A stretch of DNA of 12,933 bases from Opitutia bacterium (GTDB lineage: Bacteria; Verrucomicrobiota; Verrucomicrobiia; Opitutales; Seribacteraceae), in the NCBI GenBank assembly GCA_018695085.1, contig JABHOU010000264.1, positions 1 to 12,933 on the forward strand, in the 5' to 3' direction. The notes beneath the pieces are model-generated. The model had not been told where the DNA came from. It worked only from the letters and a program-made list of their open reading frames with translations, and made no database searches. The position numbers and the translations under genes were made by a program. Position 1 is the first letter of the stretch, and every line of letters begins with the position of its first letter. Of the stretch, positions 1 through 6,313 are shown piece after piece.

Positions 1-1
1 C

Positions 2-430
2 GGTGATTCAAAAAAGCAAAAAGTGGCCATGTTTTGCACAGGTGGAATACGGTGCGAAAAAGCCTCTGCCCACCTGTTGAAGAATGGCTTCGAAAAAGTC
101 TATCACCTAAAGGGAGGCATCTTGAATTATCTACAAAACATCAAACCGGAGAATAGCCTATGGGAAGGCGAATGCTTTGTCTTCGATCACCGCGTATCAG
201 TTGTTCATGGACTGGAAGAGGGAGACGCCGAAATTTGCTTTGGCTGCCGATGGCCCTTGAAAGCCGAGGACTTGAAATCTCCGGATTACGAACCGGGAGT
301 TTGTTGCCACCGCTGCGTGGGCTCTCTTTCCGCGGAACGCCGGGCAAGTCTCGAGGAACGCCACCGGCAAGTCGTACTCGCCCGCTTCAAGGACATGAAG
401 CACATCGGACAAACCATTGCGGAAAAATAA
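2..430 (+). CDS. trhO: tRNA uridine(34) hydroxylase TrhO (YceA family), 3' part
   Basis: This is the C-terminal part of the rhodanese-domain enzyme that hydroxylates uridine 34 of certain tRNAs to 5-hydroxyuridine using molecular oxygen. The frame is open from base 2, so the true start lies upstream; the GTG at 23 and ATG at 29 are internal. The visible part carries the rhodanese active-site loop FCTGGIRCEKAS (active Cys codon 35-37), then the GGILNYL stretch typical of the family. A C-terminal cysteine-rich segment follows (CFGC near 235 and a C-C-H-R-C cluster near 303), also seen in TrhO proteins. It ends with TAA at 428-430. It stands alone with 109 bases before the next gene. The family call is secure; I infer the tRNA role from the family. 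Confidence 0.93.
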   Translation, partial: GDSKKQKVAMFCTGGIRCEKASAHLLKNGFEKVYHLKGGILNYLQNIKPENSLWEGECFVFDHRVSVVHGLEEGDAEICFGCRWPLKAEDLKSPDYEPGVCCHRCVGSLSAERRASLEERHRQVVLARFKDMKHIGQTIAEK

Positions 431-477
431 TTCCTTCGCGGGCCAAGATGAATTCCACCACGAATCCGAAATAAACA

Positions 478-505
478 TTGCCTGCACCTAACCGAAGAAT
501 AAAAA
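478..505 (+). promoter_or_regulatory. Weak sigma70-like promoter candidate before the nitrilase gene
   Basis: TTGCCT at 478-483 and TAAAAA at 500-505 are separated by 16 bases, matching the -35 and -10 consensus at four of six positions each. They lie about 35 bases before the ATG at 540. The match is modest and the sequence is AT-rich, so this is only a candidate. Confidence 0.25.
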
Positions 506-539
506 ATGTACGCCAAAGGGATTTAGTGAAAGAAGCCGA

Positions 540-1292
540 ATGAAGGTCGCTTCGATCCAAATTCCCAATTCCGCTAACGCCAAAAACAATTTGAAGGCGA
601 TCGAAAAGGGTCTTGCCCTTGCCGCGGAATCGAGAGCCGACCTCGCGTTGTTTCCCGAGTGCGCCCTTACAGGTTTCGCGGCGAGGTCGGATTGGTCCGA
701 AGACCTAATGCAGCAGGCATTTGGAAAAGCCTTGAAACTCTGCAAGAAGTATCGGATCGGAGCCGTAATCCCTACCTCGATTCGCCAAAATAACTCGTTC
801 TACAACGGTTCCATCGTCGTGGATACAGAAGGTGAGCTCATCGAAGTTCTGTGCAAAAGAGGATTAACTTAGGCCGAGGAAGCTTTTTTCTCCGTTCCCC
901 AAAAGAAAAAAAGAGTGTTTAGCTTTCAGGGATTCCGATTCGCATTGATTTTTTGCCGAGAAATCGAGGACGCCAAAGAACTGCTCGGGCAAGAAAGTCT
1001 CGATGCCATCCTGTGGCCAGGTTACTGGGGCTGGGACGAAGACTGGGAGTGGGATGACAAAGAACCGTGGACAAGGTTGCTGCAAGAGGTGGCAAGCTTT
1101 TGCCAATGCCCAATCATCCAAGCAAACTTCCTTGGAGACAATGCCATAAAGAACTCAGACGGTTCTACACTAGGCGGTTCCGTGGCAGTTTCCGAAAAAG
1201 GGGAGCTTATGGGTCGTTCGACTCCAAGGCAATCCACCCCGCTGTTGTTGACCTTGAGCAAAATCGCTGAAAAATCGAAAAAAACGGAGTAA
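540..1292 (+). pseudogene. Nitrilase-superfamily carbon-nitrogen hydrolase interrupted by one in-frame UAG
   Basis: One reading frame of 251 codons runs from ATG 540 to the stop at 1290-1292, with a single TAG at 870-872 (codon 111). The two halves are in the same frame, with no insertion or deletion. The product resembles nitrilase-superfamily C-N hydrolases, which cleave amides or nitriles through a Glu-Lys-Cys triad. Glu is E40 in LFPECALTGF, Lys is K106 in LCKRGLT, and Cys is C139 in LIFCREIED. The UAG falls between Lys and Cys, in the loop where family members continue as KxxLTxxExxF; here LT-stop-AEEAFF keeps that pattern. The read-through length is normal for the family. A 110-residue product would lack the nucleophile. 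Possible reasons are a recent nonsense mutation, a sequencing error or suppression. UAG ends the next gene normally, so general recoding is unlikely. The substrate cannot be told. Confidence 0.8.
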
Positions 1293-1319
1293 AAGCTTCG
1301 ACCAACGAGAAAAATCCGT

Positions 1320-1341
1320 CCTTGGCTTATTGATACCAAGG
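1320..1341 (+). repeat. Small perfect inverted repeat before the zinc-ribbon gene
   Basis: CCTTGG at 1320-1325 and CCAAGG at 1336-1341 form a 6-bp stem with a 10-base loop. There is no T-run after it, so it is not a good terminator. The right arm overlaps AAGGGA (1338-1343), the only purine-rich stretch before the ATG at 1358, though that is 14 bases from the start. Chance occurrence is possible. Confidence 0.35.
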
Positions 1342-1357
1342 GAACACAGTAAGACTT

Positions 1358-1669
1358 ATGAAACCATGCCCTTTCTGTGCGGAAGAAATACAGGACGAAG
1401 CCATTAAGTGCCGATATTGCAATGAGTTCCTTGATCAATCTCGCCAACCTGAAACAAAATGGTATTTCACGACTTCCATCGTGGTTATCGCCCTGCTTTC
1501 AGTGGGTCCGCTTGCCCTTCCCTTGGTATGGTTGCATCCCGAATATAAAAGAAGTACCAAAATCATTCTGACCATCGGGATCACCATCTTCAGCATTTGG
1601 TGCTATTACGTCACCCAAAGTCTTTATCAAGATCTGAAGCAACAGATGAAAGCCTTGGGGCTTCTGTAG
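1358..1669 (+). CDS. Small zinc-ribbon membrane protein
   Basis: A 103-residue protein of unknown function. The N-terminus has a zinc-ribbon with four cysteines at residues 4, 7, 18 and 21 (CPFC and CRYC knuckles), followed by the usual EFLD-type linker. Two hydrophobic stretches follow, at about residues 37-59 and 68-86, which look like two transmembrane helices. A short charged tail (LYQDLKQQMKAL) ends the protein. Such zinc-ribbon plus membrane-anchor proteins are common in bacteria and mostly uncharacterised. The zinc-ribbon probably faces the cytoplasm. The start ATG fits because it places the first CPFC at residue 4, as usual for this class; a second ATG four bases on is out of frame. 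It ends with TAG at 1667-1669. The neighbours give no functional clue. Confidence 0.85.
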   Translation: MKPCPFCAEEIQDEAIKCRYCNEFLDQSRQPETKWYFTTSIVVIALLSVGPLALPLVWLHPEYKRSTKIILTIGITIFSIWCYYVTQSLYQDLKQQMKALGLL

Positions 1670-1929
1670 AAAAGGACTTTTACTTATTCGTTTAACGAGA
1701 GTCGGCTTGGGAGTCGCTATCCTTGAGCTTGCATTCCATTGGGTTTTCAGGTAAGAAATTTATTTTACTTCAGGTGTGGGGAGTGTAAAAGCTCCAAATC
1801 CTAAAGTTGGCAAAACTTCGCATTCCAGCCTTTTCGGTATGAATGCACAACCACCGCGACTGTTGCGGTACTTTCTTTTCCACGTGTCCGGCGGGTAGAG
1901 ATTTACAGAACCCCGGACTAGGAACAAAA
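1670..1929 (+). promoter_or_regulatory. 260-base leader/promoter region of the DEAD-box helicase
   Basis: No convincing gene lies here. A frame continuous with the helicase opens at ATG 1843, but the encoded 29 residues are Cys/His-rich and do not resemble helicase N-termini. A weak -35/-10-like pair lies near 1727-1755 (TTGCAT, 17 bases, TAAGAA). A 5-bp stem ACCGC/GCGGT lies near 1853-1869. Long leaders are known for some cold-shock helicase mRNAs, but nothing here proves such control. Confidence 0.3.
1920..1923 (+). promoter_or_regulatory. Ribosome binding site deciding the helicase start
   Basis: AGGA at 1920-1923 stands six bases before ATG 1930. The upstream in-frame ATG at 1843 has no comparable purine-rich site. 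Confidence 0.55.
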
Positions 1930-3327
1930 ATGAAAGATCAAGAACACGCGTATCGCGAAAACTCCGACCATTCCGGGTCGGATATACAAACAGAGAAACC
2001 ACAGGGTGCTTTCGGCACTCTAATGGAGAAAATCCAACAGGCGATTGCCAAGGAAGGGTATGTCACGCCCACGCCCATTCAGGAGCAGTGCATACCCCAT
2101 CTCCTCGAAGGGAAAGACCTAATAGGCACCGCCCAGACAGGTACCGGTAAAACCGCGGCCTTCACTCTACCGCTATTGGAAAAACTTTCGGGCAATTCTC
2201 AAAGACCTGCAAGAGGGACGCCTCGAGCGCTGATTCTTGCCCCCACGCGTGAACTCGCCGCGCAAATAGAAGAGAGCATCCAAACCTACGGACAATTTCT
2301 GAGGCTTACTCACACCGTCATTTTCGGAGGGGTCAATCAGCATCGTCAAGTCAAGGCCTTGAATCGAGGAGTGGATATTCTGGTAGCCACTCCCGGTCGC
2401 CTGCTGGACCTGATGCAGCAAGGATACATACACCTGAACGAGGTCGAAGTATTCATTCTCGACGAGGTCGACAGGATGCTCGACATGGGCTTCATCCCGG
2501 ACATCAAACGCGTCTTGGCTAAACTCCCGGAACGGAGACAAACCCTGTTCTTCTCCGCCACCATGGCGCCCAAAATGGAAGCCTTGGCCAAGTCCATGGT
2601 GCGCAACCCGGTGAGGGTGGCGATAGCTCCGGAGAAGCCTGCGGTAGAAGTGATTACCCAAAAGGTTCTATATGTCCACAAGAAGAAGAAAAATGACCTT
2701 CTGGCCTATCTTCTAAAAGACCCCGGCATCAAAAAGGCGGTAGTTTTCACCCAGATGAAACACGTCGCCAATCGGGTAGTGAAAAAACTAGATTCGGTCG
2801 GCATTCGAGGAACCGCCATCCACGGCAACAAAAGCCAAGCGGCCCGCACCAAGGCGCTCGACGGGTTCAAGGACGGTTATTACCGAGTCCTTGTTGCAAC
2901 AGACGTGGCGGCCAGAGGTCTCGACATCGACGACGTCACCCACGTAATCAATTACGATCTTCCCGTTGAATCGGAAACCTACGTCCACCGCATCGGACGC
3001 ACGGCTCGCGCCGGTGCCGACGGTGCGGCCATCTCATTCTGCTGCGGAGAGGAAAAGGAATACCTACGCGCCATCGAAAGCTTGCTGGGAAAACCGGTGC
3101 CGGTCGATCTTGAACACGACTACCATTGCGAGGAATCCTTGCGCTCCACTGCCTCCGCTCCCAAAAGTTTCGGTGGCAACCGTGGAGGCAGAGGTCGAAG
3201 AGGTGGCGGCGGCGGTCAGCGAGGCGGAGGAGGTCACCGAGGAGGTGGCAACCGTGGAAGCGGCGGTGGCGGGCAGAGGAACTTCAGTAGGTCTCGCGGA
3301 AGAGCCAGTAGTCGCGGAAGACGCTGA
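1930..3327 (+). CDS. DEAD-box ATP-dependent RNA helicase (RhlE-like) with RGG-rich tail
   Basis: A 465-residue cytoplasmic RNA helicase that unwinds short RNA duplexes using ATP; such enzymes act in ribosome assembly, RNA decay and cold adaptation. The motifs appear in order: Q motif with F28 and TPIQ ending at 51, motif I AQTGTGKT 68-75, Ia PTRELAAQ 95-102, Ib TPGR 154-157, motif II 178-181, III SAT 199-201, V ATDVAARGLD 293-302 and VI HRIGRTARAG 313-322. Motif II reads DEVD rather than DEAD (bases 2461-2472), an unusual Ala-to-Val change. The last 55 residues or so (from about 411) are Gly/Arg-rich RGG-type repeats, a nonspecific RNA-binding tail. The overall pattern is closest to RhlE. The start is chosen from the AGGA at 1920. 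It ends with TGA and has no strong terminator after it. Confidence 0.93.
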   Translation: MKDQEHAYRENSDHSGSDIQTEKPQGAFGTLMEKIQQAIAKEGYVTPTPIQEQCIPHLLEGKDLIGTAQTGTGKTAAFTLPLLEKLSGNSQRPARGTPRALILAPTRELAAQIEESIQTYGQFLRLTHTVIFGGVNQHRQVKALNRGVDILVATPGRLLDLMQQGYIHLNEVEVFILDEVDRMLDMGFIPDIKRVLAKLPERRQTLFFSATMAPKMEALAKSMVRNPVRVAIAPEKPAVEVITQKVLYVHKKKKNDLLAYLLKDPGIKKAVVFTQMKHVANRVVKKLDSVGIRGTAIHGNKSQAARTKALDGFKDGYYRVLVATDVAARGLDIDDVTHVINYDLPVESETYVHRIGRTARAGADGAAISFCCGEEKEYLRAIESLLGKPVPVDLEHDYHCEESLRSTASAPKSFGGNRGGRGRRGGGGGQRGGGGHRGGGNRGSGGGGQRNFSRSRGRASSRGRR

Positions 3328-3421
3328 ACCAAACTTGGCGGCATTTGCTATCCTCCCCCACTTCCGCGCCTACAGTCTCGGAAGCGTGTTTGGTCACCTC
3401 GACTTCGGAAGGTTTGTCCTC

Positions 3422-3439
3422 GGATTCCCTTTAGAATCC
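3422..3439 (+). repeat. Inverted repeat downstream of the helicase
   Basis: GGATTC (3422-3427) and GAATCC (3434-3439) form a 6-bp stem with a 6-base loop, about 95 bases after the helicase stop. Only two T residues follow, so if it helps end transcription it is a weak or factor-assisted terminator. Confidence 0.3.
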
Positions 3440-3555
3440 TTACCTGAAACCTTGGGAATAGTTTCCTGATCCATACCCCATACCTGCGCTTGATAAGTTT
3501 GGACTCTCCTGCAGTGTTACCCGCTAATATTCTCACTAGAACCTAAAGTCAGGTG

Positions 3556-3600
3556 GTTTTAGACCGAAATTGAAAAAATAGGTCAAAACACACGTTGACC
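3556..3600 (+). repeat. Overlapping inverted repeats able to form two alternative hairpins
   Basis: GGTCAA at 3581-3586 and TTGACC at 3595-3600 are a perfect 6-bp inverted repeat with an 8-base spacer. The left arm can instead pair upstream: GTTTT-A-GACC at 3556-3565 complements GGTCAAAAC at 3581-3589 as nine base pairs with one bulge and a 15-base loop. The two pairings exclude each other. It may be a dimeric-regulator operator (GGTCA half-sites) or an RNA switch; both are inference, and chance is possible in AT-rich DNA. Confidence 0.4.
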
Positions 3601-3752
3601 AAAGGATTGTGTTGTTTAGGGTCAGGTTGATGTATAACATGTAGGCAGTTCACTTCGAAACAATCCTAACGCGCCTACCGACCGACGTTTCATGAATATC
3701 CTCCTCTCCTTTTCGAAAATAATATTGCTACCTAAAAAGATCTAGTAGAGTC

Positions 3753-3782
3753 ATTAATAACTTTCGTACAAGGGCTTACAAT
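3753..3782 (+). promoter_or_regulatory. Promoter candidate before the Rieske gene
   Basis: TACAAT at 3777-3782 matches the -10 consensus at five of six positions. TTCGTA at 3753-3758 with an 18-base spacer is a poor -35. Another pair lies at 3612-3638 (TTGTTT, 15 bases, TATAAC). Neither is strong, but a promoter is expected somewhere in this AT-rich stretch because seven genes follow without a gap. Confidence 0.25.
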
Positions 3783-3919
3783 AAATCCATTAAGCCTAAA
3801 ACAAACAGGCGCAAAAATTGCAATATGCAACCCATCATGAAAATTCCTCCGCGAATATTCCTTATTCCTCCACCTTGAAACCATCAAGTCGAGATGAGAA
3901 CCACCCTGCAGTAACAACT

Positions 3920-4921
3920 ATGCGTGGGCATTGGTATGTCGCGTGTCGGTCTCGACAACTGCGGCAGCGCCCATTTGAGCGGGTTATGCTAGGCGAGCAG
4001 TTAGTGTTGTTCCGTATGCGGGATGGTCAGGTGGGGGCTCTGGCAAATCGATGCGCCCACCGGAACTTGGCTCTTTCTCGTGGTAAAGTTTCGGCTGACG
4101 GGTTGTCCTGCGCCTATCATGGCTGGACCTATGATCCCTCCGGAACCTGCGTTCACGTTCCGGCTGCCTGTAACGGATGTTCTCCGCAAGCGCGACCGCG
4201 TGTTCGCTCCTACCCAGTGTGCGAGAAACAAGGACTGGTGTGGGTTTACCTGTCCGCAAAGGGTGAGGAACCGGAGGGGGAACCGCTGGATTTCCCGTTC
4301 CACGGTCAATCCCGTTGGCAACATTGGTTCATGGAACGGGTTTTTGAAGGCGACGCCTTCAACTGCGCGGAGAATTTCCTCGACTGCCCGCATACCAACC
4401 ATGTGCACAAGGGTTTGTTCCGAACTGAAAACACGCGGGAGAACGAGGTCGAGATTACGAGTGGACAGGATTGGGTTCAGGCGGAATTTCTAAACGAAAA
4501 GCGGATGGACACCCTCCTCGGGCGAATTCTCTGTCCCAAGGGTGGAAAGATGCGCCATACCGATCGTTTTATCCTTCCCTACGTTACCCGTGTGGAATAT
4601 CGCACGCACGAAACTCGTCATTTCGTAGTCATGAGCCAGTGCACGCCGATTGGGGACGATCAAACGCGCGTCTTTACCTACATGGCCTTTCGCTTCGACG
4701 GCTGGGGGCCTTTGTTACGCCTGTTTTACCAACCCTTCGCCCATCGCGTGCTGGATCAAGACGTCGAAGTCATTCGCTGGCAGACCGAGGACATTCGACG
4801 TTTCGGCTCTCGCAGCTTCGTCTTTCACGAGTCCGACGCCATTGCCCGTGAAATGCACGCCCTTGTCTCCGGCAGATCCCTCGAGGGGAAGGAATCCCGC
4901 AGAAAAAAGATCCGTTTCTGA
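3920..4921 (+). CDS. Rieske [2Fe-2S] non-heme iron oxygenase, alpha-subunit type
   Basis: A 333-residue Rieske-type oxygenase (ring-hydroxylating oxygenase alpha-subunit family, COG4638-like). Such enzymes insert oxygen into, or demethylate or desaturate, a hydrophobic substrate using electrons passed from a reductase. The Rieske cluster ligands are C45-x-H47 and, 16 residues on, C64-x2-H67 (CAYH). The catalytic iron site has N152-x2-D155-x2-H158-x4-H163 in NFLDCPHTNHVHKGLFR, and likely the downstream carboxylate D279 or D281 in LDQDVEVIRWQ. The frame is open back to TTG 3818, with another TTG at 3875. I chose ATG 3920 because RGHWYVACRS right after it is the usual beginning of the domain, although no clear ribosome binding site is seen. 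No ferredoxin or reductase gene is nearby. It is the first gene of the coupled cluster. The substrate is unknown. Confidence 0.9.
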   Translation: MRGHWYVACRSRQLRQRPFERVMLGEQLVLFRMRDGQVGALANRCAHRNLALSRGKVSADGLSCAYHGWTYDPSGTCVHVPAACNGCSPQARPRVRSYPVCEKQGLVWVYLSAKGEEPEGEPLDFPFHGQSRWQHWFMERVFEGDAFNCAENFLDCPHTNHVHKGLFRTENTRENEVEITSGQDWVQAEFLNEKRMDTLLGRILCPKGGKMRHTDRFILPYVTRVEYRTHETRHFVVMSQCTPIGDDQTRVFTYMAFRFDGWGPLLRLFYQPFAHRVLDQDVEVIRWQTEDIRRFGSRSFVFHESDAIAREMHALVSGRSLEGKESRRKKIRF

Positions 4922-4925
4922 AGGC

Positions 4926-5549
4926 ATGAATGAGTTTCAACAACTGGGAGCGGGCTGGACCACGGGCGAAGCCGTGGCCCTGCTGACCTTCCAGCTTCTC
5001 GGCCCCCTGTTCTGGTGGTGGCAGAACCGCAAGCCAGGGCGGGTGGGTGGACCCATCTCCCTAGTCAAGGCCCAGTGGTTCGTCTTCGCGGTCTCGCTTT
5101 GGGTAGTGGCTCCTCTTTTGGCATCCGGGAATACCGAGGCCCGGATGATCTGTTTGATCTTGGCCGTGAGCATGTCGTTGCGCGGGGTCGTGGAATTGTA
5201 CCTTTGCCTGGTGACTCGCAGATGGAAGGTCCGCTACGGCTTGTTCCACGATGCCTTCCACCTGGCCCTCGCCCTGGGCGGGCTGGCTTGGCTGGCTAGG
5301 CTCGGAGAGCCCACCTGGGCCTTTTTCCTGCTGACCATCACCATCACCACCCTCATAACGGAGATCATCTTCGTCCGCTGGTTCAGGAATTCGACCGCAG
5401 GTCCGGAAGAGGCGGTTTACTTCGTTTCCGGAAGCCCGGAACATAGGGATGTCAATCATCGTACGGCCTGGCTTTTTCTTCCGCAATTTTCCTTGTTTCT
5501 GGTTTCTCTGCTGGGCGTACTCTTGGGTAGGGGAGTAGTGGTGTCATGA
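4926..5549 (+). CDS. Six-helix integral membrane protein, unknown family
   Basis: A 207-residue hydrophobic protein that I do not recognise. Likely membrane segments are at about residues 14-32, 44-67, 71-95, 105-125, 130-151 and 181-202. Polar residues sit in or next to the membrane: E90 in RGVVELYLC, H108-D109-x2-H112 in FHDAFHLALAL, E146, and H173 and H178 in the loop SPEHRDVNHRTAW. These could bind a metal or heme, which is speculation. The gene begins four bases after the Rieske stop and its end overlaps the next start by four bases, so it is surely co-transcribed with both. The open frame extends back to 4650, but that part overlaps the Rieske gene and is only its shadow; ATG 4926 is the natural start. 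A role as a membrane partner for the oxygenase is possible but unproven. Confidence 0.8.
   Translation: MNEFQQLGAGWTTGEAVALLTFQLLGPLFWWWQNRKPGRVGGPISLVKAQWFVFAVSLWVVAPLLASGNTEARMICLILAVSMSLRGVVELYLCLVTRRWKVRYGLFHDAFHLALALGGLAWLARLGEPTWAFFLLTITITTLITEIIFVRWFRNSTAGPEEAVYFVSGSPEHRDVNHRTAWLFLPQFSLFLVSLLGVLLGRGVVVS
5529..5535 (+). promoter_or_regulatory. Ribosome binding site of the first GNAT-like gene
   Basis: AGGGGAG at 5529-5535 lies 10 bases before ATG 5546, inside the end of the membrane-protein gene. It supports this start and the translational coupling of the two genes. Confidence 0.5.
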
Positions 5550-6313
5550 AAACCGGCTCGGATCCATTGCCTTACGAACTGGTTTCCCAGAAGGATCTTT
5601 CCGAGGGGATGATCTCGCGAATGCATGAGCTGATGGAGACCTGTTACGATCACGTTTCCTCCGATCGTTTCAGGGAGGATTTGGCAAGAAAGGACTGGAT
5701 CCTAGTTTTGCCCGACCCGACGGGAAACATCCAAGGGTTCAGCACTCTCGCTCTCAATCCATGCGGGCTGGAGGAGAGTGGGTTCGACATACTTTATTCC
5801 GGGGATACCGTCATTCATCCCGAGTACTGGGGCGGACAGTCACTGGTCCGGGGGTTCTTCGATACCGCGGGGTCCATTCTCTCCAGCCGGGGCAAACCCC
5901 TTTTCTGGTACTTGCTCTCCAAGGGGCACCGGACCTACATGTATCTACCCTTGTTCTTCAAGCGATACTTTCCGGCAGTTGAACAAGCCCGGGAATTCAT
6001 CCCCGGCTCGTCCCTGGCTACGTTCTGTTCCGAACGCCTGTTCCCGGAAAGTTGGAAACCCGGCCGAGGAGTCATTCATTTTTCCGAACGTCATGGCCAA
6101 GTAAACGAAGCCTTGGCGGAGGATACCCGAAACCGGGCCGGGCATCCGCAGGTTGATTTCTTCATGGAGCGCAACCCGGGGTTTGCCGAAGGTGACGAAT
6201 TGGTCTGCGTGACCGAGTTGTCACCGGAAAACCTTCGTCGAAGAACGAGGGCGATGATGGAGGCAGGCATGCAACGACCATTGGCTTGGAGGGAGGGATT
6301 TTGCTTGGCTTGA
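5546..6313 (+). CDS. GNAT-fold acyltransferase-like protein
   Basis: A 255-residue soluble protein with a probable GNAT (acyl-CoA or acyl-ACP dependent N-acyltransferase) fold. Seen in the sequence: strand-like WILVLPDPTGNIQGFSTLAL at 51-70, then DTVIHPEYWGGQSLVRGFF at 87-105, which resembles GNAT motif A where the acyl donor's pyrophosphate binds. The usual Q/R-x-x-G-x-G/A is poorly kept. A conserved-looking SKGHRTYMYLP follows at 125-135. No membrane segment or signal peptide is present. ATG 5546 overlaps the previous stop in ATGA and has a good ribosome binding site. Its stop overlaps the start of the GH3 gene, so it belongs to the cluster. The acyl donor and acceptor cannot be told, and it could be a degenerate, non-catalytic member. 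Confidence 0.65.
   Translation: MKTGSDPLPYELVSQKDLSEGMISRMHELMETCYDHVSSDRFREDLARKDWILVLPDPTGNIQGFSTLALNPCGLEESGFDILYSGDTVIHPEYWGGQSLVRGFFDTAGSILSSRGKPLFWYLLSKGHRTYMYLPLFFKRYFPAVEQAREFIPGSSLATFCSERLFPESWKPGRGVIHFSERHGQVNEALAEDTRNRAGHPQVDFFMERNPGFAEGDELVCVTELSPENLRRRTRAMMEAGMQRPLAWREGFCLA
6288..6292 (+). promoter_or_regulatory. Ribosome binding site deciding the TTG start of the GH3 gene
   Basis: GGAGG at 6288-6292 (within a longer GGAGGGAGGG) stands eight bases before TTG 6301. No ATG is available until 6346, which would remove conserved N-terminal residues. TTG 6310 is the alternative, at a longer distance. Confidence 0.6.

Larger units (their letters stand above)
3328..3919. other. 592-base intergenic region, AT-rich second half, likely control region of the downstream operon
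   Basis: No frame here has both a plausible start and recognisable protein. Short ATG frames at 3692-3745 and 3825-3878 (17 residues each) lack ribosome binding sites. Inverted repeats are present: CTTCCG 3361-3366 with CGGAAG 3379-3384, GGATTC 3422-3427 with GAATCC 3434-3439, and the 3556-3600 structure listed separately. None is followed by a T-run, so a classical terminator for the helicase is not clear. Base composition shifts from mixed to AT-rich after about 3540, and to GC-rich once the Rieske gene begins. Confidence 0.6.

Noticed and set aside
870..872. Pyrrolysine or other programmed recoding at the UAG
   Set aside because: No downstream structure or pyl genes are seen, and UAG ends the gene at 1358-1669. 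Nonsense mutation or sequencing error is simpler.
1843..1929. N-terminal extension of the helicase from ATG 1843
   Set aside because: No ribosome site, and a Cys/His-rich sequence unlike helicase N-termini; ATG 1930 has AGGA at six bases.
2966..3469. 167-codon + strand frame overlapping the helicase end
   Set aside because: It lies in another frame over the RGG tail; its Val/Ala/Glu-rich run mirrors the GGX codons of the helicase. It has no ribosome site or recognisable domain.
3692..3878. Two 17-residue ATG frames (3692-3745 and 3825-3878) as leader peptides
   Set aside because: No ribosome binding sites and no run of regulatory codons.
3818..3919. Upstream TTG start (3818 or 3875) for the Rieske protein
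   Set aside because: The extra residues are polar and unlike family N-termini, with no ribosome site; ATG 3920 begins right at the domain. Not fully excluded.
4650..4925. N-terminal extension of the membrane protein
   Set aside because: It overlaps the Rieske gene in another frame; the sequence is Ser/Pro/Arg-rich and a shadow of that gene.
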